From the NCBI GenBank assembly GCA_017302355.1, contig JAFLDQ010000061.1, positions 1 through 19,267 of the forward strand: a stretch of DNA of 19,267 bases. Direction: 5' to 3'. Shown piece by piece: positions 1 through 9,787 of this stretch (positions within the stretch are counted from its first letter, which is position 1; every line of letters begins with the position of its first letter). Both the position numbers and the translations under genes were made by a program. Below the pieces are notes generated by a model that saw only the letters and a list, made by a program, of their open reading frames with translations, did not search any database and was not told the origin of the DNA. This DNA is from Dechloromonas sp. Lineage in GTDB: Bacteria > Pseudomonadota > Gammaproteobacteria > Burkholderiales > Rhodocyclaceae.

Positions 1-1306
<1,306 letters not shown>

Positions 1307-1501
1307 CTAGTCGCCCCGCCGCTCGGCAGCGCCGGCCGCCAGCACGATGATCCCCGCCCAGACTCCGAACAGATAGAGAAAGCTGGCGGGAATTCCGTCC
1401 CAGTCTCCGGTCGGCAAACCGAGCATGGGAAAAGTCAGCAGCGGGATGGCCAGCAGACCGAGCGCCGCCAGGCGCTGCCGCAACGGATTCAGCCGCTTCA
1501 T
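1307..1501 (-). CDS. Small two-helix membrane protein between acs and the symporter-sensor
   Basis: A 64-residue protein with a basic N-terminus (MKRLNPLRQR), a first hydrophobic helix at about residues 11-28, a short polar loop (TGDWDGIP) and a second helix at about 41-58. It ends in a charged tail. The ATG at 1501 is chosen over a TTG four codons upstream because a GGAG motif lies 7-10 bases before it. Its TAG stop directly abuts the GTG of the symporter-sensor gene in the same reading frame, so the two are probably translationally coupled. Small two-helix proteins often precede SSS-family genes and may be accessory subunits. I do not recognise a named family with certainty, and no function beyond membrane location can be read from the sequence. 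Confidence 0.7.
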   Translation of the reverse strand: MKRLNPLRQRLAALGLLAIPLLTFPMLGLPTGDWDGIPASFLYLFGVWAGIIVLAAGAAERRGD

Positions 1502-1518
1502 GCGCCACTCCAACGGAA

Positions 1519-1549
1519 AACGGCCGGCACGCCAAGCGCGCCGGCCGTT
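1519..1549 (-). terminator. Strong hairpin between acs and the small membrane gene
   Basis: Perfect 10-bp arms (1519-1528 and 1540-1549, AACGGCCGGC and its complement) enclose a further 3-bp stem. On the minus strand the hairpin runs into TTTTCC. It lies a few bases upstream of the ribosome binding site of the small membrane gene. It could end or attenuate acs transcription before the sensor gene. The T-run is short, so partial read-through is plausible. A second GC-rich stem without T-run (1631-1636 with 1648-1653) lies closer to acs. Confidence 0.5.
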
Positions 1550-1681
1550 GCTGGCATGCAGTCCGAAACGACCACACGGGAGGTCACCCGACAGGCGACC
1601 ATTGTCTCCTCCTTGCCATTGTTTGCTGGAGGCGGCCTGGCAAGCCCGCCGCCCCCTTGGCTCATGGGAAAACCGGGGGAA

Positions 1682-3643
1682 TCAACCCTTCAGCTGTTCC
1701 AGGATCGCCGGATTCTCGAGCGTCGAGGTGTCCTGGGCTGCGGTCTCGCCGCGGGCCAGGCCACGCAGCAGGCGGCGCATGATCTTGCCCGAACGGGTCT
1801 TCGGCAGGTTGTCGCCGAAGCGGATGTCCTTCGGCTTGGCGATCGGACCGATCTCCTTGCCCACCCAGTCCTGCAGCTCCTTGACGATCCGCTTGGCATC
1901 GTCGCCGGTCGGGCGCTGGCCCTTGAGGACGACGAAGGCGACGATGGCTTCACCGGTCAGGTCATCCGGACGGCCGACCACGGCCGCCTCGGCAACGATC
2001 GGATTGGCGACCAGCGCGGATTCGATTTCCATCGTGCCCATGCGGTGACCGGAAACGTTGAGCACGTCGTCGATGCGCCCGGTGATGGTGAAGTAGCCGG
2101 TGTCCTTGTCGCGGATCGCGCCGTCGCCAGCCAGGTAGTACTTGCCCTGGAAGTCGGCCGGGTAGTAGCTCTTCTGGAAGCGGTCGGGGTCGCCCCAGAT
2201 GGTGCGGATCATCGCCGGCCACGGCTTCTTGACGACGAGGATGCCGCCCTGACCCCATGGCACTTCGGCGCCGGTCTCATCGACGACGGCCGCCATGATG
2301 CCCGGGAACGGCAGGGTGCACGAACCCGGCACCAGCGGGGTGGCGCCCGGCAGCGGGGTGATCATGTGACCGCCGGTCTCGGTCTGCCAGAAGGTATCGA
2401 CGATCGGGCAGCGGCCGCCGCCGACATTGTCGTAATACCACTGCCAGGCCGCCGGGTTGATCGGCTCGCCGACGGTCCCGAGGATGCGCAGGGAAGACAG
2501 GTCGTAGCTCTTCGGATGCACGGCGGTATTGGCGTCGCACGCCTTGATCAGCGAGCGGATCGCCGTCGGCGCGGTGTAGAAGACATTGACCTTGTGCGTC
2601 TGGATGACCTTCCAGAAGCGGCCGGCATCGGGGTAGGTCGGCACGCCCTCGAAGACGACCTCGGTGGCGCCGCAGGCCAGCGGGCCATAGGTGATGTAGG
2701 TGTGCCCGGTCACCCAGCCGATGTCGGCGGTACACCAGAAGGTGTCCTGCGGCTTGATGTCGAAGGTCCACTTCATGGTCATGATGGCCAGCAGCAGGTA
2801 GCCGCCGGTCGAGTGCTGGACCCCCTTGGGCTTGCCGGTGGAACCGGAGGTATAGAGGAGGAACAGCGGGTGCTCGGCCTCGACCCATTCGGGTTCGCAG
2901 GTTTCCGCTTGACCGGGCAGGAGGTCGTGCAGCCACTCGTCACGACCGGCGACCATGTTGCACTCGCCGCCGATGCGCTTGAAGACGATGACGTTCTTGA
3001 CGCATTCGCAGCCGCCCAGAGCGAAGGCCTCGTCGGCGATGGTCTTGAGCGGGATCGACTTGCCGCCGCGGAACTGGCCGTCGGAAGTGATGAGCATGAC
3101 GGCGCCGGCGTCGTTCATGCGGTCGCGCAGCGACTGGGCCGAAAAGCCGCCGAAGACGACCGAGTGGATGGCGCCAATGCGGGCGCAGGCCTGCATGGCG
3201 ACGACGCCCTCGATCGTCATCGGCAGGTAGATGACGACGCGATCGCCCTTCTTGACACCCTTGGAACGCAGCAGGTTGGCCATCTTGCAGACCTTGGCCA
3301 GCAGATCCTTGTAGGTGATCGTCGTGGCCTCACCGTTATCGGCCTCGAAAATGATGGCGACCTTGTCGCCCAGTCCGCCTTCGACATTGCGGTCGAGGCA
3401 GTTGTAGGACACGTTGAGCTTGCCGTCGGGAAACCACTTGAAGAACGGTGCGCTGGACTCGTCGAGGACCTTGGTAAACGGCTCCTTCCAGCTGACCATC
3501 TCCCGTGCACGCTTGGCCCAGAAACCCTCGTAGTCGGCCTCGGCTTCGGCGCACAGCGCCCTGTAGGCGTCCATCCCGGAAATCGTCGCGTTCCTGACGG
3601 CTTCGTCCGACGGGTAAATCAGTTTCACGGATTCACTAGACAT
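1682..3643 (-). CDS. acs: Acetyl-CoA synthetase (AMP-forming)
   Basis: Converts acetate, ATP and CoA to acetyl-CoA, AMP and PPi in the cytoplasm. The 653-residue length matches the Acs family (about 650). The AMP-binding P-loop [11 protein letters not shown] is at residues 264-274. The substrate-pocket motif [11 protein letters not shown] keeps the second Trp that restricts the acid pocket to acetate. The C-terminal [11 protein letters not shown] holds the catalytic, acetylation-sensitive Lys at about residue 620. The ATG at 3643 is preferred over an in-frame ATG at 3670 because AGGAG sits at the right distance upstream and the protein then starts like the family. It is divergent from the YqhA-like gene. 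A small membrane gene and a CrbS-like sensor follow on the same strand, which suggests an acetate-responsive unit. Propionyl-CoA synthetase is the main alternative but is less likely from length and pocket motif. Confidence 0.96.
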   Translation of the reverse strand: MSSESVKLIYPSDEAVRNATISGMDAYRALCAEAEADYEGFWAKRAREMVSWKEPFTKVLDESSAPFFKWFPDGKLNVSYNCLDRNVEGGLGDKVAIIFEADNGEATTITYKDLLAKVCKMANLLRSKGVKKGDRVVIYLPMTIEGVVAMQACARIGAIHSVVFGGFSAQSLRDRMNDAGAVMLITSDGQFRGGKSIPLKTIADEAFALGGCECVKNVIVFKRIGGECNMVAGRDEWLHDLLPGQAETCEPEWVEAEHPLFLLYTSGSTGKPKGVQHSTGGYLLLAIMTMKWTFDIKPQDTFWCTADIGWVTGHTYITYGPLACGATEVVFEGVPTYPDAGRFWKVIQTHKVNVFYTAPTAIRSLIKACDANTAVHPKSYDLSSLRILGTVGEPINPAAWQWYYDNVGGGRCPIVDTFWQTETGGHMITPLPGATPLVPGSCTLPFPGIMAAVVDETGAEVPWGQGGILVVKKPWPAMIRTIWGDPDRFQKSYYPADFQGKYYLAGDGAIRDKDTGYFTITGRIDDVLNVSGHRMGTMEIESALVANPIVAEAAVVGRPDDLTGEAIVAFVVLKGQRPTGDDAKRIVKELQDWVGKEIGPIAKPKDIRFGDNLPKTRSGKIMRRLLRGLARGETAAQDTSTLENPAILEQLKG

Positions 3644-3905
3644 ATTCTTCTCCTCTGAGGTACTTCGCATCCATGTGGAACAACCGATGGCGCCTCGGGC
3701 GGTGACCCGGGACAGCTAAAGCCACGCAAACTGGAAAAACCCACTCCTCTCGCCAGCGCTGCGCAGGATTAGACGCAGATAATCTTACAGAGCCCTTACG
3801 AAATCACGCTGCGCCGCAGCAAATCAACGCCTCTTGAAGCACGGCCCGCGCCATGCCGGCGCGCCATGGTAAACTCGCCGGGTTCCAACCTGTCGCGCCC
3901 ACGCC
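3644..3905. promoter_or_regulatory. Divergent promoter region between acs and the YqhA-like gene
   Basis: This 262-bp gap must hold the promoters of both neighbours. For the plus strand, TGGTAAACT (3867-3875) looks like an extended -10 (TG-N-TAAACT, 4 of 6 in the hexamer). It would give a leader of about 24 nt before the ATG at 3906. No good -35 is visible. A 13-bp palindrome, GCTGCG-C-CGCAGC, sits at 3808-3820 and could be a protein-binding site. For acs I see the ribosome binding site just before 3643 but no convincing sigma70 or sigma54 match. Confidence 0.45.
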
Positions 3906-4439
3906 ATGAGTTCTCTAGTCAAGTTCCTCGAAACCTTGATCTTCGCCAGCCGCTGGATCCAGGCGCCCCTCTACCTCGGCCTGATCGTCGCCCAGATGGT
4001 CTACTGCTGGCTGTTCATGGTCGAGCTCTCCCATCTGACGCACAACGCGCTCAGCACCGCCAAGATCAGCGAGACCGAGATCATGCTCGCCGTCCTCGGC
4101 CTGATCGACGTCGTGATGATCGCCAACCTCCTGATCATGGTCATCGTCGGCGGTTACGAGACCTTCGTCTCGCGCCTCGATCTCGAAGGCCACCCGGACC
4201 AGCCGGAATGGCTGTCGCACGTCAATGCCGGCGTGCTGAAGATCAAGTTGTCGACGGCCATCATCGGCATTTCGTCGATCCACCTGCTGAAGAGCTTCAT
4301 CAACGCGGCCAACCTGCCCGAGCACACGCTGAAGTGGCAGGTGATCATCCACGCCGTGTTCCTTCTTTCGGCCCTGGCCATGGCCCTGGTCGACCGAACC
4401 ATGACCCAGACCCTCGCCCTGCAACACAAGAAACACTGA
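3906..4439 (+). CDS. YqhA family (UPF0114) inner-membrane protein
   Basis: A 177-residue integral membrane protein with four hydrophobic segments at about residues 17-41, 60-84, 107-130 and 143-163. The start [19 protein letters not shown], the loop [20 protein letters not shown] and the segment around [10 protein letters not shown] are characteristic of the UPF0114/YqhA family, whose E. coli member has 164 residues. The molecular function of the family is not established. The gene is followed after 14 bp by class I fumarase on the same strand, so the two are probably co-transcribed and end at the terminator near 6049. No strong Shine-Dalgarno precedes the ATG. The start is chosen because it matches the usual N-terminus and follows the putative extended -10 by a short leader. 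Confidence 0.9.
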   Translation: MSSLVKFLETLIFASRWIQAPLYLGLIVAQMVYCWLFMVELSHLTHNALSTAKISETEIMLAVLGLIDVVMIANLLIMVIVGGYETFVSRLDLEGHPDQPEWLSHVNAGVLKIKLSTAIIGISSIHLLKSFINAANLPEHTLKWQVIIHAVFLLSALAMALVDRTMTQTLALQHKKH

Positions 4440-4453
4440 AAACGGAGCCACGC

Positions 4454-5986
4454 ATGACCGCCATCAAACAGGAAGACCTGATCCAGTCCGTCGCCGACGC
4501 CTTCCAGTACATCAGCTACTACCACCCGCTGGATTACATCACGGCGCTGGGCGAAGCCTACGAGCGCGAGGAAAGCCCCGCCGCCAAGGACGCCATCGCC
4601 CAGATCCTGACCAACTCGCGCATGTCCGCCGAAGGCCACCGTCCCATCTGCCAGGACACCGGCATCGGCATGGTCTTTATCAAGGTCGGCATGCAGGTCA
4701 CCTGGCCGGACGCCACCATGAGCATCCAGCAGATGATCGACGAAGGCGTTCGTCGCGCCTATGCCAACCCGGACAACCCGCTGCGTGCCTCGGTGCTCGC
4801 CGACCCGGCCGGCACGCGCAAGAACACCAAGGACAACACCCCGGCCGTCGTCCATTTCGAGATCGTCGAAGGCCACCACGTCGAGGTCATCTGCGCGGCC
4901 AAGGGCGGCGGCTCGGAGGCCAAGTCCAAGTTCGCCATGCTCAACCCGTCCGACGACCTCGTCGACTGGGTGCTGCATAAAATCCCGGAAATGGGCGCCG
5001 GCTGGTGTCCGCCGGGCATCATCGGCATCGGCATCGGCGGCACGCCGGAAAAGGCCATGCTGCTGGCCAAGGAGTCGATCATGGCGCCGGTGGACATCCA
5101 TGAACTGAAGGCCAAGGCCGCTTCCGGCGCCAAGCTCACCCGCGCCGAGGAACTGCGCCTCGAACTGCACGAAAAGATCAACGCGCTCGGCGTCGGCGCC
5201 CAAGGCCTGGGCGGCCTGACCACCGTGCTCGACGTCAAGGTGCTCGACTATCCCTGCCACGCCGCCAACCTGCCGGTCGCCCTGGTCCCCAACTGCGCCG
5301 CTACCCGTCACTGTCACTTCCACCTCGATGGCTCCGGCCCGGCCAAGCTCGAACCGCCGAAGCTGGAAGACTGGCCGGCCGTGACCTGGACGCCCGATCT
5401 CAAGGCCGCCACCCAGGTCAACCTGAACACCCTGACCAAGGAAGAAGTCGCCTCCTGGAAGCCGGGCCAGAAGCTGCTGCTCAACGGCAAGATGCTGACC
5501 GGCCGCGATGCCGCGCACAAGCGCATCGCCGACATGCTGGCCAAGGGGGAGAAGCTGCCGGTCGACTTCACCAACCGCGTCATTTACTACGTCGGCCCGG
5601 TCGATCCGGTGCGCGACGAAGTCGTCGGCCCGGCCGGCCCGACCACCGCCACCCGCATGGACAAGTTCACGCGCATGATGCTGGAGCAGACCGGCCTGAT
5701 CTCGATGGTTGGCAAGTCCGAGCGCGGCCCGACCGCCATCGCGGCGATCAAGGACAACAAGAGTGCCTACCTGATGGCCGTCGGTGGCGCCGCCTACCTG
5801 GTCGCCAAGGCGATCAAGTCGGCCAGGGTCGTCGGCTTTGCGGATCTCGGCATGGAAGCCATCTACGAGTTCGATGTCGAGAACATGCCGGTCACCGTCG
5901 CCGTCGACTCCGCCGGCACCAGCGTCCATGAGACCGGCCCCAAGGAATGGCAGGTCAAGATCGGCAAGATCCCGCTCGCCGCCTGA
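4454..5986 (+). CDS. fumA: Class I fumarate hydratase (iron-sulfur, homodimeric FumA/FumB type)
   Basis: Interconverts fumarate and malate in the TCA cycle using an oxygen-sensitive [4Fe-4S] cluster. The 510-residue single chain contains the alpha domain and then the beta domain. Likely cluster ligands are C66 in PICQDTG, C185 in GWCPPGI and C281 in VPNCAATRH. Their spacing parallels C105, C224 and C318 of E. coli FumA within two residues. The beta-domain motif GPTTATRMDKF and the AVGGAAYLVAKAI stretch are also conserved. The ATG at 4454 has GGAG 7-10 bases upstream and starts 14 bp after the YqhA-like stop. A longer open frame reaches back through the upstream gene but is not the real start. 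It is shorter than E. coli FumA (548 residues), mostly at the N-terminus. L(+)-tartrate dehydratase of the same superfamily is less likely, because it is normally split into two subunits. Confidence 0.95.
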   Translation: MTAIKQEDLIQSVADAFQYISYYHPLDYITALGEAYEREESPAAKDAIAQILTNSRMSAEGHRPICQDTGIGMVFIKVGMQVTWPDATMSIQQMIDEGVRRAYANPDNPLRASVLADPAGTRKNTKDNTPAVVHFEIVEGHHVEVICAAKGGGSEAKSKFAMLNPSDDLVDWVLHKIPEMGAGWCPPGIIGIGIGGTPEKAMLLAKESIMAPVDIHELKAKAASGAKLTRAEELRLELHEKINALGVGAQGLGGLTTVLDVKVLDYPCHAANLPVALVPNCAATRHCHFHLDGSGPAKLEPPKLEDWPAVTWTPDLKAATQVNLNTLTKEEVASWKPGQKLLLNGKMLTGRDAAHKRIADMLAKGEKLPVDFTNRVIYYVGPVDPVRDEVVGPAGPTTATRMDKFTRMMLEQTGLISMVGKSERGPTAIAAIKDNKSAYLMAVGGAAYLVAKAIKSARVVGFADLGMEAIYEFDVENMPVTVAVDSAGTSVHETGPKEWQVKIGKIPLAA

Positions 5987-6001
5987 GTCGCGAAACAAGA
6001 A

Positions 6002-6049
6002 CCGGCCCTCGGGCCGGCTCGCGATGCCCCCGCCAGCCGGGGGCATTTT
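6002..6049 (+). terminator. Tandem hairpins ending the YqhA-fumarase unit
   Basis: The first stem is CCGGCCC/GGGCCGG (6002-6008 and 6011-6017). The second has a perfect 9-bp stem, ATGCCCCCG (6024-6032) with CGGGGGCAT (6038-6046), a CCAGC loop and a TTTT tail that begins in the stem. It lies 37 bp after the fumarase stop and fits an intrinsic terminator well. Confidence 0.85.
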
Positions 6050-6073
6050 CATGGCGGGAAACTGCCGTCTGTC

Positions 6074-6106
6074 GCGGTCGACGCGCAAAAAACGGCAAAA
6101 ATCGCC
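6074..6106 (-). repeat. Intergenic GTCGACCGC/T-tract repeat, copy A
   Basis: On the minus strand this reads GGCGATTTTTGCC, then GTTTTTT, then GCGCGTCGACCGC. It lies between the fumarase terminator and the 3' end of the glycine-zipper gene. The small stem plus T-run may serve as that gene's terminator. The core GTCGACCGC with an adjacent T-tract recurs in two other gaps (6856-6885 and 7991-8012). Confidence 0.5.
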
Positions 6107-6115
6107 TTGGTCAAA

Positions 6116-6529
6116 TTAACGAAGACGTTGCAGGCCGCCGTTCGTGACACGAACGCGATCGCCGGCCGCCACCGGTGGCGGGGAATCCTGCTCGATGACT
6201 TGGGTCGACCCGTCTTCAAAAAGCACATTGACGACCCACAACGTCGAGGTCCCGCTGGTCAGGCGGTTACCCACCACCGCCCCGCCTGCGGCGCCGCCGA
6301 CCGTGGCCAGCGTCCGCCCCCTTCCCCCGCCGACCTGGTTGCCGAGCACGCCGCCGACCACTGCGCCACCGACGGTGCCGACGGTCGAGCCGGAATTCGG
6401 CACAGCCCGCGTACGTACGGATTCGACCGTACCGACCCGCCCGTCCGCCTGTGCCTGCACGCTTGTCGCCAGCGGCCCCGCAAGGCTCAAGCCGAGCACC
6501 AGCGCGCGAATCAGGATTGTGGTTTTCAT
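6116..6529 (-). CDS. Exported glycine-zipper protein (2TM glycine zipper, SlyB/17-kDa antigen-like)
   Basis: A 137-residue protein with a clear signal peptide: a basic start, hydrophobic core LIRALVLGLSLAGPL, and likely cleavage after SVQA at residue 26. It has no lipobox cysteine, so it is not a lipoprotein like SlyB. Residues 50-90 form two glycine-zipper helices (GTVGGAVVGGVLGNQ and ATVGGAAGGAVVGN) that would associate with or insert into the outer membrane. The C-terminal 45 residues are polar and predicted beta-rich (VVNVLFEDGSTQVIEQ, GDRVRV). Family members are envelope proteins, often linked to cell-envelope stress, with poorly defined roles. The ATG at 6529 has GGAG upstream. It stands alone: the fumarase unit ends in front of its 3' side and the gap behind it is 381 bp. 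Confidence 0.85.
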   Translation of the reverse strand: MKTTILIRALVLGLSLAGPLATSVQAQADGRVGTVESVRTRAVPNSGSTVGTVGGAVVGGVLGNQVGGGRGRTLATVGGAAGGAVVGNRLTSGTSTLWVVNVLFEDGSTQVIEQDSPPPVAAGDRVRVTNGGLQRLR

Positions 6530-6910
6530 CGTTTCATTCTCCAGTCAAAGTAGATTTACAGGCAGTCAAATTTCAGGGGCGTATTCTAACCCTCCGGCCG
6601 GCGCTTTCCGTAGAATGCCGCTGCTCCCGGCCAGCCGGCGATCACCCCGCCGTGAACCCATATTCCGCAAACGCCGAATCCTGCTCCTGTTGCTCGTTCT
6701 CGCCACCCGGCAGGCAACACCGAACCGGACCGGAATCCCCGCCTGGCGGAAATCATGGGCGGCCGGGCGCCGATCGACGAGCAGCACGCCGAACTCCCCG
6801 CCAGCCTCGCCGCTACCGTCATCGGCAGCGAAACCGCCCGGGAAACCGGCTTGTTGCGGTCGACGCGGTAAAACGGCCAGATTCGGCTCGCCGCCCGGCC
6901 GCCTGGCCGC
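6530..6910. other. 381-bp gap with possible promoter elements and a weak coding-like relic
   Basis: TAGAAT on the minus strand (6588-6583) could be the -10 of the glycine-zipper gene. An opposite TAGAAT is at 6611-6616. From 6614 the plus strand has a frame with FRKRRILLLLLVLAT. From about 6718 another plus frame reads PDRNPRLAEIMGGRAPI and continues to a TAA at 6870. Together they resemble a signal-peptide start followed by a frameshifted remainder, but no ribosome binding site or recognised family supports a gene. Repeat copy B is at 6856-6885. Confidence 0.3.
6856..6885 (-). repeat. Intergenic GTCGACCGC/T-tract repeat, copy B
   Basis: On the minus strand it reads GCCGAATCTGGCCG, TTTTACC, then GCGTCGACCGCAAC. 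It matches copy A over CCG-TTTT-n-GCGTCGACCGC. It begins about 26 bases beyond the stop of the AcuI-type reductase on that strand, so a 3'-end or terminator role is possible. Confidence 0.45.
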
Positions 6911-7894
6911 TCAGCGGTTGACGTCGACGACCACACGTCCGCGCACCTTGCCGTCCAGCAGGCTGGCGCCCATCGCAACCGCTTCCGACAGGCCGATCTC
7001 GGTCGTGATGGCGTCCAGCTTGGCGATGTCGAGATCGCGGGCGAGGCGCGCCCAGGCTTCCTGACGCACCGCCAGCGGCGCCATGACGCTGTCGATTCCG
7101 TACAGCGTCACGCCGCGCAGGATGAACGGCGCCACCGTCGCCGGGAAATCCATGCCGCCGGCCAGTCCGCAGGCGGCGACGGCGCCGCGATACTTCGTCG
7201 TCGCGCAGGCATTGGCCAGCGTCTGGCTGCCCACCGTGTCGACGGCGCCGGCCCAGCGCTCCCGGCCGAGCGGCTTGCCCGGCGCCGCCAGTTCGCCGCG
7301 CTCGATGACATCCGCGGCCCCCAGCGCCTTCAGATGGCCGGTTTCGGCGGGACGCCCGGTCGACGCCACCACCGTGTAGCCGAGACGGGACAACAGGGCG
7401 ATGGCCACGCTGCCGACGCCGCCATTGGCGCCGGTGACCAGGATCTCGCCATCGCCCGGCCGGATGCCGTGCCTTTCCAGCGCCAGGACGCAGAGCATCG
7501 CCGTATAGCCTGCGGTGCCGATCGCCATCGCCTGACGCGCCGTAAACGCCGCCGGCAGCGGCACCAGCCATTCGCCCCGGACCCGCGCCACTTCGGCGAG
7601 ACCGCCGCAATGCGTTTCGCCGACGCCCCAGCCGTTGAGCAGCACACGGTCGCCCGCCTTCCAGGCGGGGTTGGAACTCGTGCGGACCGTGCCGGCGAAG
7701 TCGATGCCCGGCACCATGGGAAAGCGGCGCACGACCGGCGCCTTGCCGGTCAGCGCCAGACCGTCCTTGTAGTTGAGCGTGCTCCACTCGACACGCACCG
7801 TGACATCCCCCTCGGACAGCACGGCGTCGTCGATCTGGCGAACGGCGGCCTGGTAGCCCGATTCGTCCCTGGTGATCAGGATTCCCTTGAACAT
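6911..7894 (-). CDS. acuI: Acrylyl-CoA reductase/quinone oxidoreductase of the AcuI/YhdH family (MDR superfamily)
   Basis: A 327-residue NADPH-dependent medium-chain reductase, cytosolic. The family reduces acryloyl-CoA to propionyl-CoA and detoxifies acrylate. The N-terminal GroES-like domain has [10 protein letters not shown] (residues 41-50) and PGIDFAGTV (62-70), both hallmarks of the YhdH/AcuI subfamily. The nucleotide-binding domain has [11 protein letters not shown] (154-164). The C-terminus [11 protein letters not shown] is also typical. No zinc-binding cysteine cluster is seen, as expected. The ATG at 7894 has an excellent AAAGGAG and matches the family start. An in-frame extension further upstream is rejected because it lacks a ribosome binding site and homology. 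The gene is monocistronic and divergent from the lytic transglycosylase. Assignment to the family is strong; acrylyl-CoA as the real substrate is inferred. Confidence 0.9.
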   Translation of the reverse strand: MFKGILITRDESGYQAAVRQIDDAVLSEGDVTVRVEWSTLNYKDGLALTGKAPVVRRFPMVPGIDFAGTVRTSSNPAWKAGDRVLLNGWGVGETHCGGLAEVARVRGEWLVPLPAAFTARQAMAIGTAGYTAMLCVLALERHGIRPGDGEILVTGANGGVGSVAIALLSRLGYTVVASTGRPAETGHLKALGAADVIERGELAAPGKPLGRERWAGAVDTVGSQTLANACATTKYRGAVAACGLAGGMDFPATVAPFILRGVTLYGIDSVMAPLAVRQEAWARLARDLDIAKLDAITTEIGLSEAVAMGASLLDGKVRGRVVVDVNR

Positions 7895-7990
7895 GGCGAT
7901 TCTCCTTTGCTGAGCGGTTGTGCCGAATGGCGATAACTTACCCAAAAAATCGGCAGTGCGGCGGACCGGCGACGGAAAATCGGAAAATCG

Positions 7991-8012
7991 CCCTTTTTTT
8001 GCGGTCGACCGC
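7991..8012 (+). repeat. Intergenic GTCGACCGC/T-tract repeat, copy C (perfect palindrome)
   Basis: CCC, seven T, then GCGGTCGACCGC at 8001-8012, a perfect 12-bp palindrome. It follows a tandem CGGAAAAT repeat (about 7971-7988). This copy lies in the divergent acuI/transglycosylase gap, in opposite orientation to copies A and B, and could be a regulator-binding site. Confidence 0.5.
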
Positions 8013-8115
8013 GGCGTGCTGAACTTTCGGCCGGTTGGCGCGTCTCGATCCACTCGACCGGCGCCCATCCACGGCAAGGTCCCGGCGTGGTCGGGACGAT
8101 GGACGGCGCCCTCGA

Positions 8116-8124
8116 TGATAGACT
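8116..8124 (+). promoter_or_regulatory. Possible extended -10 for the lytic transglycosylase
   Basis: TGATAGACT has the TG-N extension and a 4-of-6 hexamer, like the element before the YqhA-like gene. It would give a leader of about 50 nt. No convincing -35 is present. Confidence 0.3.
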
Positions 8125-8182
8125 CTCAATATCCGGGGCGCCGAACAAGCTCGCGTTTACCCGTTCTCTTCCCCAAGCTCAA

Positions 8183-8959
8183 ATGCAGCATTCCAGACTC
8201 GTTGCCACCTTCCTCCTGATCCTCGCTTCGGCAAGCAGCCGCGCGGAGATCTATGGCTATGTCGACGAGCAGGGCGTAGCGCATTTTTCCGCCGAAAGAA
8301 CCGATGCGCGCTACCAGTTGCTCGTGCGCGGAAACCGGTTCGGATCGCTCGAACTGGGGCCCGCGGGGCGCGGAAAGCCGGCGCTGGCAACCCGCCTGAT
8401 GGAACATCCGAACCTGAAGACCTATGAGCCGATACTGAAGACCGCGAGCGTCGATTTTGCGGTCGAACTTCCCTTGCTCAAGGCGATCATGGCGGCGGAG
8501 TCCGGGTTCAATCCCGACGCCATCTCGCCCAAGGGCGCAATCGGCCTGATGCAGATCATGCCCATGACCGCCGAACGCTATGGCCTGGCCGGTGACGGAA
8601 AGAAATCCATCGAGGAGAAGCTGCGCGACCCGAAAACCAATATCCGGCTGGGCGCCCGTTATCTTGCCGACCTTTTCAGGCTGTTCCCCGGGCAACAGGA
8701 TCTCGTGATCGCCTCCTACAACGCCGGTGAAGGCGCCGTCCAGCAATACCGGAACGCGATTCCGCCCTATCCGGAAACGCGCAACTACGTCGAACTGGTG
8801 ACCCAGCTTCATCAGGCTTATCAATCGAGGTCAGGCATCCGGAAATCGGGAGCCATGGTGCGCAGCGGTGCGGCGAATGGAACGAAGCGAGTGTATCTGA
8901 CCCTCCGGGCGCCAGGGGACCCTGCCGCTTCCCGGCCGCCACCGCCATCAGTCCGCTGA
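8183..8959 (+). CDS. Exported lytic transglycosylase (DUF4124 + SLT domain)
   Basis: A 258-residue protein that should cleave peptidoglycan glycan strands in the periplasm, forming 1,6-anhydro-muropeptides. The signal peptide spans residues 1-21, with likely cleavage around SSRAE. A DUF4124 module follows (EIYGYVDEQGVAHFS, 22-36). The SLT family 1 catalytic domain occupies about residues 88-215. It contains the catalytic Glu106 in MAAESGFNPDAISPKGAIG, the GLMQIMP motif (121-127), NIRLGARYLADL and the substrate-groove motif ASYNAGEGAV (177-186). The C-terminus is proline-rich and low in complexity. The ATG at 8183 is chosen because it gives a proper signal peptide; its ribosome binding site is weak. 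It is convergent with the GNAT gene. The DUF4124 module is common in proteobacterial envelope proteins and may bind cell-wall material. Confidence 0.93.
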   Translation: MQHSRLVATFLLILASASSRAEIYGYVDEQGVAHFSAERTDARYQLLVRGNRFGSLELGPAGRGKPALATRLMEHPNLKTYEPILKTASVDFAVELPLLKAIMAAESGFNPDAISPKGAIGLMQIMPMTAERYGLAGDGKKSIEEKLRDPKTNIRLGARYLADLFRLFPGQQDLVIASYNAGEGAVQQYRNAIPPYPETRNYVELVTQLHQAYQSRSGIRKSGAMVRSGAANGTKRVYLTLRAPGDPAASRPPPPSVR

Positions 8960-9132
8960 CCGACTATTGATCGCACTCGGCGCGCGCTGCACGCTGCTCA
9001 GGACTCGACCCGATCATCGTGCGCTGTTCACGGCTGAAATGTCTGCAACTGTTGCCCTTCAGGTTTGCGGCCGGCCACGGCCATCGGCCCGGACACCGGC
9101 GCATGCGCGCGGGATGCCCTGTCCCGGAGGAG

Positions 9133-9708
9133 CTATGAGTGGAGACGCCGTTGAAACCGGAACGGGCGCGAACGCAATGGCGTCGTCAACTCGACGACCA
9201 GGGCGACAGCCTTCCAGCCGGCCTTTTGACTGACGCGAATCGACGGCCAGTTGTTCCACCAGATCCGGCTATACAGCCTGACAAATCCCTTTGCAGCGAG
9301 TTGCCTCGCGCTGAACTGCTTCAGGCACGTCGCCAGCCCCAGGCCACGGTGCCCGGGAGCTGTCACGAGTTCCACGGACTTGGCCTCGTTTGGCTCAAGC
9401 GGCCAGAAATTTCGCCGGCGGCGATAGCCTTCCCCGAACCATACCCACTGCAGCGCCACCAACTCGGATCCGGAATACACGCCAAACCCTAGCGAGTCGT
9501 CACTGCCATACCAGGCCTCCCCCTGTATCGCTGGTTCGCTGGCTCTGCGAACCTCATCGGTACTGACCTCGGCGCAGCGATACCCCGGAGGAAGCGGCGC
9601 CGGTTCCGGCTGCGAAGCCAGATCCAGCGTGAAAACGCGAAAACAGCAATACTCCACGCCGAGCGTACGAATGATTCCTTTACCGAGAGCCGCGATTCCT
9701 GATTCCAT
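9133..9708 (-). CDS. GNAT-family N-acyltransferase, last gene of the glycan-tailoring cassette
   Basis: A 191-residue cytosolic protein. The acyl-CoA binding motif of GNAT enzymes is visible as GHRGLGLATCLKQFS (residues 119-133). It is preceded by the beta-strand KSVELVTA and followed by a segment with WWNNWPSIRVSQKAGWK, where the Asn and the GW near the end fit GNAT motif B. The start MESGIAALGKG has AGGAAA close upstream. It is 79 bp downstream of the ATP-grasp gene on the same strand and likely belongs to that operon. Substrate unknown; acylation of an amino sugar or an amino acid is inferred from the neighbours. Its 3' end faces the transglycosylase gene across 173 bp with no clear terminator. 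Confidence 0.75.
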   Translation of the reverse strand: MESGIAALGKGIIRTLGVEYCCFRVFTLDLASQPEPAPLPPGYRCAEVSTDEVRRASEPAIQGEAWYGSDDSLGFGVYSGSELVALQWVWFGEGYRRRRNFWPLEPNEAKSVELVTAPGHRGLGLATCLKQFSARQLAAKGFVRLYSRIWWNNWPSIRVSQKAGWKAVALVVELTTPLRSRPFRFQRRLHS

Positions 9709-9787
9709 TTTCCTGACCCTGTCCCGGCACCGATTTTTCCGACCTGGAAGTACCGCGCTCGGGCGCCTGTCGGCTACCGTCAGCGGG

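Noticed and set aside
1600..1622. Direct repeat CCATTGT twice with a 15-bp period downstream of acs
   Set aside because: Only two 7-bp copies; too short to support a CRISPR, iteron or operator call.
3644..3670. An upstream in-frame ATG for acs at 3670
   Set aside because: It would place the AGGAG motif inside the coding region, while the ATG at 3643 has correct spacing and family length.
3866..4453. A much longer fumarase start reading back through the YqhA-like gene
   Set aside because: The extension is Arg/Pro-rich shadow sequence. The ATG at 4454 has a ribosome binding site and gives the family N-terminus.
4154..6088. A long minus-strand open frame opposite the YqhA-like gene and fumarase
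   Set aside because: Low-complexity Asp/Gly/His/Arg-rich translation without family features; antisense of conserved genes.
8960..9132. A gene or terminator in the gap between the transglycosylase and the GNAT gene
   Set aside because: No frame with a ribosome binding site or natural composition, and no hairpin with a T-run was found.
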